64,000 bases of DNA from Sulfidibacter corallicola. Its GTDB lineage: Bacteria > Acidobacteriota > Holophagae > Acanthopleuribacterales > Acanthopleuribacteraceae. Every line of letters starts with the position of its first letter. Within the stretch, counting starts at the first letter, position 1. Below, piece after piece: positions 49,585 to 57,728 of the stretch. The notes beneath the pieces are model-generated. The model did not search any database, had not been told where the DNA came from, and saw only the letters and a program-made list of their open reading frames with translations. Where the stretch lies: positions 6,895,001-6,959,000 of the forward strand of contig NZ_CP071793.1 in NCBI RefSeq assembly GCF_017498545.1, read 5' to 3'. Position numbers and translations under genes: made by a program.

Positions 49585-50376
49585 ATGTCTTCGTTTTGTG
49601 CGGGCCGGTCGAGTCCTTCCGCTCATCACGCCTTTTTCGACGAGGCGGTGCGACCGGGGCCTTTGCCTCGCCGATCTCGATACCATCAGGTGGTGGTCGT
49701 GGCTCGTGGTTGGCTGCGCCTGCCGAATCGTCACCCGTTGCAGTCGACGCTGTTGCGGGGAGGTGGAGGGTGGGTACCGGCCGGTGAAGGGGTGATCGTC
49801 GGCGATGCCGCTGTCGGGAGTCGCGTTCACGTCCTGTTGTTTCGCTCCGAGCGAGACGCGTCGCCTCGATGCGATCGGGTTCGCTATTTTCAGCTTTCCG
49901 AAGGTGTGCTCGGCCGGATCGAGCGCTTGCGTGTTCGGGTTGGCCGAGGATTGCCGCGTTCCCAACGGATGGCACAACTGGCGTTGTTCCAGCGATCGAT
50001 GCCGGAATGGATGGCACGCGGATTACCGCTCCGGTTGCCACGCTGTTCTCACCCTGTTTTGGGGGAGGTGGTTCGCGCCATCGACGGCGGTCTGCCAGGA
50101 CCCCTGTGCCTCGATGCCCTGAGTCGAGAGCTGGGTCTTTCCCCTCGGAGCGTGCAACGCCTGTTCAAGGCCGAGATGGATCTTTCCTTTCGCCGCTACG
50201 TGCAGCTCGCGCGGCTGATGATCGCCGCGGAGTTGCTTCGAAAGGCCGACCACTCGGTGGCGGATGCCTGCGAGGCGGCCGGTTACCAGAGCCTCAGCAG
50301 TTTCAGCCGTCATTTTCGGAGGGTGATCGGGGTGGGGCCCAGCCTCTACCGTGGGGTGGAGAACGGAGCTTTGTAG
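49585..50376 (+). CDS. AraC-family transcriptional regulator
   Basis: A 263-residue regulator. The C-terminal 100 residues form the double helix-turn-helix of AraC proteins (LCLDALSRELGLSPRSVQRLFK and HSVADACEAAGYQSLSSFSRHFRR, then the GVGPSLYR motif). The N-terminal 150 residues are an Arg-rich cupin-like effector domain that I could not assign to a ligand. GAAGGGGTGAG precedes the ATG. It lies 150 bases after the carboxypeptidase gene; whether it controls that gene is not shown. Confidence 0.85.
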   Translation: MSSFCAGRSSPSAHHAFFDEAVRPGPLPRRSRYHQVVVVARGWLRLPNRHPLQSTLLRGGGGWVPAGEGVIVGDAAVGSRVHVLLFRSERDASPRCDRVRYFQLSEGVLGRIERLRVRVGRGLPRSQRMAQLALFQRSMPEWMARGLPLRLPRCSHPVLGEVVRAIDGGLPGPLCLDALSRELGLSPRSVQRLFKAEMDLSFRRYVQLARLMIAAELLRKADHSVADACEAAGYQSLSSFSRHFRRVIGVGPSLYRGVENGAL

Positions 50377-50400
50377 GGGCAAGTGGTTTGTTTTAAAGAG

Positions 50401-50617
50401 TTTTTTACCACCGAGTCGCCGCCCAGGCCGGGGGCCCGGGTTTCAGGTGGGTAACTAATCGAAGCGAATCGTTTGGGAGTTCCCGCATTTGTGAGAGAGG
50501 CGTCGTTGCAGTAAGTTGGCCCGCCGGGCCGACATTTTTCGACGAACTCCCCGCACATCCGCCTTTTTAGGTTTTTATCTTTATCTTCGAGCTTTACAGA
50601 GTTTGTTACATAAGAGC
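50401..50617 (+). repeat. Left arm of a 217-bp inverted repeat
   Basis: This arm matches the reverse complement of 51764-51980 with three mismatches that I can count. It contains one full unit of the dispersed family: GTTCCCGCAT, GAGAGAGGCG, then GTAAG with stem TTGGCCC/GGGCCGA, then TTTCGA. It starts 25 bases after the AraC stop codon. Confidence 0.85.
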
Positions 50618-50764
50618 TCACGGGGTTCACGGAGGGAGAATTGGAGAGATGGATGGTGACTGCGGAGTCCGTTCCTTCGTAGGAAGTTGGCAAGAAAGGA
50701 ATTTAAATGGAAACGCGGCGGTTGTGGTCTGAAGATTGGAATGAATCGGGAAGGTAGGACCGAA

Positions 50765-51348
50765 ATGGAACGGCAGGAGTTGACGAGTTTGGTCATTGAT
50801 TGCGCGGTTGACGTGCATCGGTAGTTGGGGCTGGGTCGGCTGGAGTCGGCCTATCGTGGTTCCTTGCCAATGAATTGTCGCGTCGGGATTTTGATAACCG
50901 AATCGGGACTCGCTTCGATGAGCCAAATTAGGCCTACCTATCATCAGCATTTAGCCCTAATAAAAGGGAGGCGGGTTTTGGAAGAGAACATGCCCGGTCC
51001 CCGGCTCGATTGTCAAAAGCCAAAAAATAGTCCCCTTTTCGGCCGGCGAATCCAGCGTGGGAACCTCTCCTTCGAAACAGGGCGTTCCTTCATCCGTGAA
51101 GTGCAAATCTATAGAGCGTCAAGTGCGGCTACCGCGTCGAGCTCTCGGTAAAGCGACAGTCGATCGTGGCGTGGAAAGTCGTGGAACGAATCCTCGGCAT
51201 TCATCAGGCTCAAATCCAGACAAACATGAACCTGGCTCGAATACTTGTGGGGTTGCCGATCCATCTCCATGTCGCGGTACTGAGGAACAGCGTGAAGCGA
51301 TTCCTCCGGTCCCGGGCGAAGCCACTCCAAGACCCCGCAAGGTTGTGA
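50765..51348 (+). pseudogene. Decayed GxxExxY-family gene
   Basis: Pieces of the small GxxExxY family can be read in order but not as one frame. The N-terminus MERQELTSLVIDCAVDVHR ends at a TAG where the family continues, and LGLGRLESAYRG resumes after it. After about 160 unrelated bases, GNLSFETGRSF appears near 51060. A frameshift then leads to KCGYRVELSVKRQSIVAWK and VVERILGIHQAQ, and the C-terminus VAVLRNSVKRFL ends near 51290. Intact members are about 125 residues. At least one stop, one insertion and one frameshift make it nonfunctional. It lies inside the 217-bp inverted repeat. Confidence 0.75.
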
Positions 51349-51411
51349 CGTCGACTTCGGTGTTTTCCTCATTTTTGCCGGTGCGCCGACCTCCGTGAAC
51401 TCTGGGAACTC

Positions 51412-51730
51412 TCTTGAAACAAACTTGCTTGGAGTCCCCGAATGCCGAGAGATTTGTCGTGCCAGGTAGGTTCATCCGCCGGATGAACTTATCGAAGCGA
51501 TCCATGATCAGAGTTCCCGCATGCTTTGAGGATCGGCGCGGCAGTAGGTTGGCCGGCCCGGCCGACACTTCGAAGCGATCCACACTCCGCAGATGCGAGA
51601 CGCCAAAGAGCGAAGCACCAATAGAAGCAGGAGCTTTGGAATGTGCGACCAGCGGTCGCACCTACCTGGCATGACAACCCTCTCAGGCAGCCGGGACCAC
51701 CATGCTAGCTCACTTCGCCTTGTTTCATTC
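51412..51730. repeat. Second copy of the composite three-hairpin repeat
   Basis: It has the same order as 30496-30880. Unit one: GTAGG at 51466-51470, stem TTCATCC/GGATGAA. Unit two: GTAGG at 51544-51548, stem TTGGCC/GGCCGA. Unit three is inverted with stem GTGCGACC/GGTCGCAC and CCTAC at 51661-51665. The tips here lack the GGTAAG inserts found in the other copy. AGAGCGAAGCACCAATAGAA is shared with only small differences. Confidence 0.75.
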
Positions 51731-51763
51731 TCGAAATCGAGCGGGTTAGCCCGCTGGTGCGTG

Positions 51764-51980
51764 GCTCTTATGTAACAAACTCTGTAAAGCTCGAAGATAA
51801 AGATAAAAACCTAAAAAGGCGGATGTGCAGGGAGTTCGTCGAAAAATGTCGGCCCGGCGGGCCAACTTACTGCAACGACGCCCCTCTCACAAATGCGGGA
51901 ACTCCCAAACGATTCGCTTCGATTAGTTACCCACCTGAAACCCGGGCCCCCGGCCTGGGCGGCGACTCAGTGGTAAAAAA
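51764..51980 (-). repeat. Right arm of the 217-bp inverted repeat
   Basis: It is the near-perfect reverse complement of 50401-50617 and encloses 1,146 bases with it. It ends about 50 bases from the 3' end of the PLP-enzyme gene. Near-identical arms at this spacing could support inversion of the enclosed segment. Confidence 0.85.
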
Positions 51981-52030
51981 GACTTACCCTCCAAGGCCCC
52001 ATCATCCACGAAGGTCTCCCCGCAACCGAA

Positions 52031-53848
52031 CTAGGAGAGCAACGCCTCCATCGACGCGGCATCATCCAGGAACAGCCGATGCACGTCCTCGTGGATCTCG
52101 CGCACCATGCGATCCGTATCTTCCGGCGTCATGAACCTGGCGCTGAAACCGGGACGAATCGGATCCACACCCAAGCGCAGCGCGTGAATCAAATGGGACA
52201 GGGTCTCTTTCGGGTTCTCCAGCCCGACCGCGATACGAATCGTCGTCGGGGCGATGCCCGCCTTGCGCAGCGCCTCTTCCTTCATCTCCGAGTGCGATGT
52301 CAGCGCCGGGCACAGCACCACCGTGTTCGACTGGCCTAGTGATACCTGGTGATCCAACCCCGGCGTTAGGCTGTCGAAGAAACGCACGAACGCATCGCGA
52401 GGCAGGTCGGCCGCTTCGAAATCGATCGTGAACAGAGGCGCCGGCAGGCCGAAGCGCATCACTTTCTGGCACAGCTCGTGGTTGAAATGCTCGGAGACCG
52501 CATTGCAGTTGACCTGGATTTCCGGATGGGAGTTCAGGTAGCGCGCCAGGATCAGGGTGTTGATACATTTCTGCTTCATCCGCAGTTCGAGCGTCTTCAT
52601 GCCGCTGATCACTTCGAACGCTTTTTCCGCATCCAGGAAGGCGCCCTTGATGTAGTAGACCCCCCAGAACAGCGTCTTGTCCCACGAAACCCCTTGGCTG
52701 CAGTCGCCTTTGGGTTGGAACATGCGGTGGTTCTCGCCGATGACCACGCCCGCGGTGGCGTTGCCGTTGCCCGTCAAGTCCTTGGTGTAGCTGTGCACCA
52801 CGAAATCCGGGCGCTCGGCCTTGTCGGGTCGCTGCAACGGCTTGTGCAGGAAGGGAGTGCCCACCGTGGCGTCGTGGATGACCAGGTGATCGTGGGCGTG
52901 GGCCGCCTTACAGATGCCAGGGATGTCCAGTACGTAGCCGAACGGGTTGCAGGGCGATTCCAGATAGACGTACAGGCGGCGACCCTGTTCCAGAGCCTGG
53001 TCGTGCCGCGCGCGCACGTCGCCGAGAAACGCTTCGAATTCCGCGGTGGTGGTGCCGTCGAACCACTCGAGCGCCACGTTCAACTTCTCCGGGCGCGCAT
53101 AGTAATCGTGGAGCAACTGGTAGACGCCGCCGTACACGTTGCGCGAGGCGATCAGGATGTCGCCGGTTTGGAGCAGGTGGCCCAGCAGGCCGTCGATGGC
53201 GGCCATGCCGCTGTTGAAGTTCCAGGCCAGGTACTCGGCGGCGTGGGGACCGGCTTCCACGTCCACCACGTAGTTGGCCAGCGAAATCGAGGTGGGGTTC
53301 AGCAGGCGCGAGTAGATTTCGTGAAGGAATTCGCGGCCCTGGAAGGCATCGTCGACCCACTCGGTGCAGGCATAGATATAGGTCGCCGTGCGCACGATGA
53401 CCGGATTGGCCGAGAACAGCGCGGTCACGTTGTCGAAAATGGGGTAGGGGCCCTTGGCATAGGTGGACGATTCACCGAATTCCAGGCTTTGGTAAGTCTT
53501 GCGGAAGGGGTTTTGAAGGGTGTCCAACACCTTCGCCAACTGGAAGCAGAGGAATTTTTTGGCGTTGAAATACGCGACGCGATCGCCGCGATCCAGGTCC
53601 TTCAGCGTTCGCGTGGTGAGTTCCCACATGCGCTGGACATCCATGTGCAGGTCGTAGAGGGACGTTGCGGCCCGGTGGAGGGTTTGACCGAACTCACTGT
53701 CGGGGGCGATGCCGAAGTGGGCGAGTTGTTCGTCCGCGAGTTGTTGGACGCTCTGGGCCGAACTCGTCTTGCGCAGAGGGGACAGGATCTTGGCGGCGTC
53801 GAAGTCGGTGGTTTCGGGCATGTGGGTTTGGGTCACGACAGGTGTCAT
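52031..53848 (-). CDS. Cys/Met-metabolism-type PLP-dependent enzyme with long N-terminal region
   Basis: A 605-residue PLP enzyme related to cystathionine gamma-synthase/methionine gamma-lyase proteins (PF01053 type), which are usually about 400 residues. The extra 170 N-terminal residues (for example LYDLHMDVQRMWELTTRTLKDLDRGDRVAYFN) are helical and unassigned. In the core the PLP-binding lysine is Lys356 (SYTKDLTGNGNATAG), and the upstream Asp of the cofactor strand is in HLVIHDATVGTPF. Tyr and Arg residues of the family are in SPCNPFGYV and the C-terminal SLGQSNTVVLCP...IRIAVGLENP. GGAGGT before 53848 fixes the start. The substrate is unknown. It is divergent from the FMN oxidase gene. Confidence 0.88.
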   Translation of the reverse strand: MTPVVTQTHMPETTDFDAAKILSPLRKTSSAQSVQQLADEQLAHFGIAPDSEFGQTLHRAATSLYDLHMDVQRMWELTTRTLKDLDRGDRVAYFNAKKFLCFQLAKVLDTLQNPFRKTYQSLEFGESSTYAKGPYPIFDNVTALFSANPVIVRTATYIYACTEWVDDAFQGREFLHEIYSRLLNPTSISLANYVVDVEAGPHAAEYLAWNFNSGMAAIDGLLGHLLQTGDILIASRNVYGGVYQLLHDYYARPEKLNVALEWFDGTTTAEFEAFLGDVRARHDQALEQGRRLYVYLESPCNPFGYVLDIPGICKAAHAHDHLVIHDATVGTPFLHKPLQRPDKAERPDFVVHSYTKDLTGNGNATAGVVIGENHRMFQPKGDCSQGVSWDKTLFWGVYYIKGAFLDAEKAFEVISGMKTLELRMKQKCINTLILARYLNSHPEIQVNCNAVSEHFNHELCQKVMRFGLPAPLFTIDFEAADLPRDAFVRFFDSLTPGLDHQVSLGQSNTVVLCPALTSHSEMKEEALRKAGIAPTTIRIAVGLENPKETLSHLIHALRLGVDPIRPGFSARFMTPEDTDRMVREIHEDVHRLFLDDAASMEALLS

Positions 53849-54306
53849 CAGGTACCTCCAAGGGAAAAAACCGCGATGCGGTTGTGCGCTGGGTCCTGGA
53901 TCTCTGGGAAGCGATCCACTTTTATATTTAATCATGGAGGTTGCATTATGATGAATGATCGAATGTTGTTTGAGAAAAGAAATGAATAAATGAATTAAAA
54001 CGAAGCTGTTTGTTTGTGAATGTTCCGATTGGGGCGGGCTGGGTATGGCTCCAAGTGAACAATCGAAAGCGGTTCCGCTCGCGGGCCTTGGAATGGGCGG
54101 TCGACGATCCTGGTCCAACGGCGAATATCCACCGAAACTCGGTTGTTCATCGAGTACGGGAAGCCCATCGACCTGCGACCGCCCATCCGATTGCGCCATG
54201 GTGTCGGTTATCTCTGGTCAAATGCCGTGCATTTGGGGAAAATGGATGAAAACCAGCTTATTCGTCCAATACCGCCCACTGGGAACCCGCGAAAAGGGGA
54301 GAAAAC
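53849..54306. other. Divergent intergenic region, PLP enzyme and FMN oxidase
   Basis: A 458-base divergent region. 53920-54000 is A+T-rich (AAAAGAAATGAATAAATGAATT) and probably contains at least one promoter, but no hexamer pair stood out. The frame of the PLP enzyme stays open across it without family similarity. No repeat unit of the dispersed family is present. Confidence 0.45.
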
Positions 54307-55431
54307 ATGAGCGATGTGCATTCATCCGATCCCTCTGTCGACCTCGGCCAGCTCATCAGTCTTTTCGATATGGAGGAGAAAGCCGCCGAAATCCTGGCCA
54401 AACCTTCATTCGATTATTACGCCAGTGGGGCGATGAACGAAATCACGTTGACGCAGAACCGCGAGGCCTTCGATCGCATTTCACTCCACTATCGCGTCTT
54501 GCGCGACGTGTCCCAGCGCGACTTGCGTGCCCGGGTACTGGATCGGGAAATCGACATGCCGATCATGGTCGCCCCCACCGCCTTTCACCAGTTGGCGCAT
54601 CCCGATGGCGAGTTGGCCACCGCGCGCGCCGCCAAGCGGGCCGGGACCGTGATGATCCTGAGCACGCTCTCCAATTTCTCCGTGGAAGAGGTGGCGGCCA
54701 CCGGTGCTTCGGTCTGGTTTCAACTGTACATGTACAAGGATCGCGGCCTGACGCGGGCCTTGCTGGATCGCGTGGTGGAGGCGGGCTGCGAGGCCATCGT
54801 CTTCACCGTCGATGCACCCGTGTTGGGGAAGCGCGAGCGCGACATTCGCAATCGCTTCGAGTGCCCGCCCCATTTCAACATGGCCAATCTGCTGCCCGAG
54901 GACGATGCGGCTTCGCGTCCGACCGGTTCGGGTCTGGCCGCCTATTTCGCCGATTTGTTGGATGCCGCCATTTCATGGCGCGACGTGCGCTGGTTGGCCG
55001 AGCAGACCAAGCTCCCGGTGTTCGTCAAGGGCATCGTGCGGGCCGATGACGCGGTCGCGGCACTGGACATGGGCGCCAGCGGCGTCATCATCTCCAACCA
55101 CGGCGGACGCCAATTGGATACGGCCCCGGCCACCATCGACGTGTTGCCGCGCATCGCCCAGTCACTCGCGGGTCGCAGCAACGCCTCGGGCTATCTGCCG
55201 ACCCTGCTGATGGACGGCGGGGTGCGGCGCGGGACGGACGTGGTCAAGGCGTTGGCCGCGGGCGCCGACGCGGTGCTGCTGGGTCGACCCATCCTCTGGG
55301 GCCTGGCTTGTGGCGGAGAGGCCGGGGTGGCGCATGCGCTCAACCTGCTGCGCGAGGAGTTGGATCTGGCGATGACGTTGTGCGGTTGTCGCCACATCGG
55401 CGAGATCACCCCCGATTTGTTCCACGCCTGA
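54307..55431 (+). CDS. FMN-dependent alpha-hydroxy acid oxidase/dehydrogenase
   Basis: A 374-residue TIM-barrel flavoenzyme of the L-lactate dehydrogenase/glycolate oxidase family, which oxidises 2-hydroxy acids to 2-oxo acids. The active-site His265 and Arg268 lie in SNHGGRQLD. FMN and substrate residues are visible in PIMVAPTAFHQLAHPDGE, FQLYMYKDR, FTVDAPVLGKRERDIRN and LMDGGVRRGTDVVKALAAGADAVLLGRP. No membrane-binding insert is evident, so it is probably a soluble oxidase-like form. AAGGGGAGAAAAC precedes the ATG. A 2-oxo acid product could connect with the divergent PLP enzyme, but this is inference. Confidence 0.92.
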   Translation: MSDVHSSDPSVDLGQLISLFDMEEKAAEILAKPSFDYYASGAMNEITLTQNREAFDRISLHYRVLRDVSQRDLRARVLDREIDMPIMVAPTAFHQLAHPDGELATARAAKRAGTVMILSTLSNFSVEEVAATGASVWFQLYMYKDRGLTRALLDRVVEAGCEAIVFTVDAPVLGKRERDIRNRFECPPHFNMANLLPEDDAASRPTGSGLAAYFADLLDAAISWRDVRWLAEQTKLPVFVKGIVRADDAVAALDMGASGVIISNHGGRQLDTAPATIDVLPRIAQSLAGRSNASGYLPTLLMDGGVRRGTDVVKALAAGADAVLLGRPILWGLACGGEAGVAHALNLLREELDLAMTLCGCRHIGEITPDLFHA

Positions 55432-55449
55432 AGCGCCTCCGCATCCTCT

Positions 55450-55870
55450 GTTCCAACAAACCCGTTCGAAGTGCCCGAATGTCTAGAGATTCGTGGTGCC
55501 CAGTAGGTACATCCGCTGGATGTACCTTTCGAAGTGATCCAAGGAACCCAAATGGACGGTGTCGAGGAGCGGAGCCCAGGAGCCCGCATGGCAGACCTTT
55601 TTCGAAGGCGAAGAGTTCGAAGAGCCCGCAAGTTTAGAGAGGAACCAGGCCTGTAGGTTCATCAGCCTGATGAACCAATCGAAGCGACCTTGCATAGATC
55701 GAAATCGATCGATGAGAGATTTAGAGGACCGACGAGAGATTTAGAGGGTCGACTTATCTGCTTCGCTCTTTTCCCGCTCGCTCTTGCGTAGCCTGGGCCG
55801 CTTCGAAATGTCGGCCCAGCGGGCCAACCTACTGCGACGAAGCCCCTTACGCAGATGCGGGGACTCCCGT
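55450..55870. repeat. Three palindromic repeat units
   Basis: GTAGG at 55503-55507 has stem TACATCC/GGATGTA. GTAGG at 55653-55657 has stem TTCATCA/TGATGAA. An inverted unit with CCTAC at 55828-55832 has stem TCGGCCC/GGGCCAA. Each is followed by TTCGAAG or ATCGAAG. A short tandem of GACCGACGAGAGATTTAGAG lies between at about 55710-55750. No gene is supported between 55432 and 55917. Confidence 0.75.
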
Positions 55871-55917
55871 GGAAGATTTGCGCGAATCCAAAACCATGCC
55901 GGTTCGGGAGCGCGAAC

Positions 55918-57012
55918 TCAGCTCGCGCCCAGCCCCAAGGCGATCAGCTCGCGCAAACGACGCCGCTTCTTGGGCTTGACAATAGGGAGCGGACGGCGAC
56001 GACGCGGCGGTGCAGCGCCTGGCGGCATGCGGCGAACCTCGCCCTTGTAATGCTCCATTTCCGGCCCCAGAAACTTCGTGATCTCCGGCGTCGCACAGAG
56101 CCGCACCAACAGCTCGGGCGCACCGTCGATGCGTTTTTCGAAGTCTTTCATCATCATATCCATGACGAGCCGGTCCAGGGCCGCGGGCAACTCGGGATTG
56201 TGGTAGGACGGGCGCGGCGGTTCCTTGTGGAGGTGCGCCATGACCATGTCCTTGGGGTTGTCGGCATCGAAGGGACGGCGGCCGGCCAGCATCTCGTAGA
56301 GGACCACGCCCAGGGAATAGATGTCGGAAGGTTTGCCCACGTTGTCGCCCAGGAGCTGCTCCGGGCTGGCGTAATTGGGGGTACCCAGGCCCTGACCGTG
56401 GCCCTCGGCCTCGTCGGCCAACCAGGCGATGCCGAAATCGGCGAGATAGGCGGTGCCTTCCTGGTCGAACAGGATGTTGGCCGGCTTGATGTCGCGGTGA
56501 ACCAGGCCGAAATCGTGGGCGTAGGCCAGGGCGAGGACGACCTGGTGCAGGATGCCGAGCGCGTCGGTCCAGTGCAATCCCTTCTGGATGCGCGCTTTGA
56601 GATCGCCGCCGCGCATCATGGGCATGGCCAGGTATTGGAATCGGCCCAGCGTGCCCGCATCCCAGAGCGGCATGATGTGGGGATGGGCCAGATCGGCGAG
56701 AAGTCGCGATTCCCGTTCGAATTGCGCGATCAGCTCGGGGTCGTTGGCGTGTTCCAACGGAAGTACCTTGAACGCCATCGACTCTTCGGTGCGGTTGTCG
56801 ACGACCTCGTAGACACAGGCCATGCCGCCTTCGGCAAGCTTGTCCTGCACGCGGAAATCGGGGGCCAGCACGCGTTGCAGGACGGCCTGGTTGACGTCGG
56901 TAATCATCAGGAGGCCGCCCTCGAGGACGGCCAGGTTGACCAGCGGGTTACTGCAAAGGCCGCAAAATAGGGCGCCTTCGCCAAACTCGTAATCGCAATG
57001 GACACATTTCAT
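55918..57012 (-). CDS. Soluble Ser/Thr protein kinase with N-terminal zinc ribbon
   Basis: A 364-residue eukaryotic-like kinase. It opens with a zinc-ribbon-like CVHCDYEFGEGALFCGLC. The kinase domain (about 50-310) has EGGMACVYEV, Lys about 81 in MAFKVLP, Asp174 in HRDIKPAN, DFGIAW and NYASPEQLLG. The C-terminus is strongly basic (RRRRPLPIVKPKKRRRLREL). No membrane helix is visible, unlike the kinase at 36809. The start at ATG 57012 is chosen because the zinc ribbon begins there; a longer frame upstream shows no similarity. The target is unknown. Confidence 0.9.
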   Translation of the reverse strand: MKCVHCDYEFGEGALFCGLCSNPLVNLAVLEGGLLMITDVNQAVLQRVLAPDFRVQDKLAEGGMACVYEVVDNRTEESMAFKVLPLEHANDPELIAQFERESRLLADLAHPHIMPLWDAGTLGRFQYLAMPMMRGGDLKARIQKGLHWTDALGILHQVVLALAYAHDFGLVHRDIKPANILFDQEGTAYLADFGIAWLADEAEGHGQGLGTPNYASPEQLLGDNVGKPSDIYSLGVVLYEMLAGRRPFDADNPKDMVMAHLHKEPPRPSYHNPELPAALDRLVMDMMMKDFEKRIDGAPELLVRLCATPEITKFLGPEMEHYKGEVRRMPPGAAPPRRRRPLPIVKPKKRRRLRELIALGLGAS

Positions 57013-57568
57013 AAAATTCACTCTGCATGAACGAATGGATAAAAATGACGGCGGAGAACCTCGATTCTGAAATCGACAGAATGGATTGAGGAAACGAACG
57101 CCAAGGAAACCTGGAGAGCGGTGAGAATGAGAAGAGCTTGCACGATAACCCAATTACGGGTGTGAATAAAAAGAAGCGAATCGAGCAATAGGGCGAAAAC
57201 GGCGTGAAACCGCATGCCCTAACTAAAAAGACCCATCATAGCAGGTTTCAGATACATTCACGGCTCATTATGTCGCAATGCGACATGCGGCGGCTGGCGC
57301 GTCGTATGCGCGCAACCATCAGGAATTAGCCGTGATAAGGTCTGGGGAGGACACCGCTATCTTGCCTCGGGAATCGATGGATTTTCAATATTTTTTTCTG
57401 TAAAAGTAAAAAAGATTACCGATTAACTTAGTGGTCGCACAGGCGAAAACTACCAAAATAATACCGGATCGGAACAAATGTTCCGCGGCGCGAGATCGAT
57501 CTTACCCGGGAATCCGTCGGCAACCGGCGGTTCTCACCCCGGGATCCTCGTGGTTGGGGGAATCCGCG
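57013..57568. other. Divergent intergenic region, kinase and giant sensor
   Basis: About 550 bases without a supported gene. 57380-57430 is A+T-rich (TTTTTTTCTGTAAAAGTAAA) and could hold the promoter of the kinase gene in the opposite direction, but no clear box pair was found. The promoter of the sensor gene lies at its right edge. Confidence 0.45.
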
Positions 57569-57598
57569 TTGCTGAAGGCTCCACCATGGCTGTATAAT
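57569..57598 (+). promoter_or_regulatory. Candidate sigma-70 promoter of the giant sensor kinase gene
   Basis: TTGCTG (57569-57574) and a perfect TATAAT (57593-57598) are 18 bases apart. They lie about 130 bases upstream of the chosen ATG at 57729, leaving a leader of roughly 120 bases. Confidence 0.55.
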
Positions 57599-57728
57599 CA
57601 TCCAGAGGCCCCCGACAACTCCAACATCATTCGCGCCAAGGTTTTCCAACGTCGGCAGGGTTATGCGGCAGAATCCGCATGAGAGACGAGGAAGTGGTTC
57701 GCAGCATCAGTCTGACCGGGAATCCGTT

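Noticed and set aside
57018..57215. Small hydrophobic frame upstream of the zinc-ribbon kinase
   Set aside because: It has no ribosome-binding site and overlaps the likely promoter region; the hydrophobic stretch is probably chance in A+T-rich sequence.
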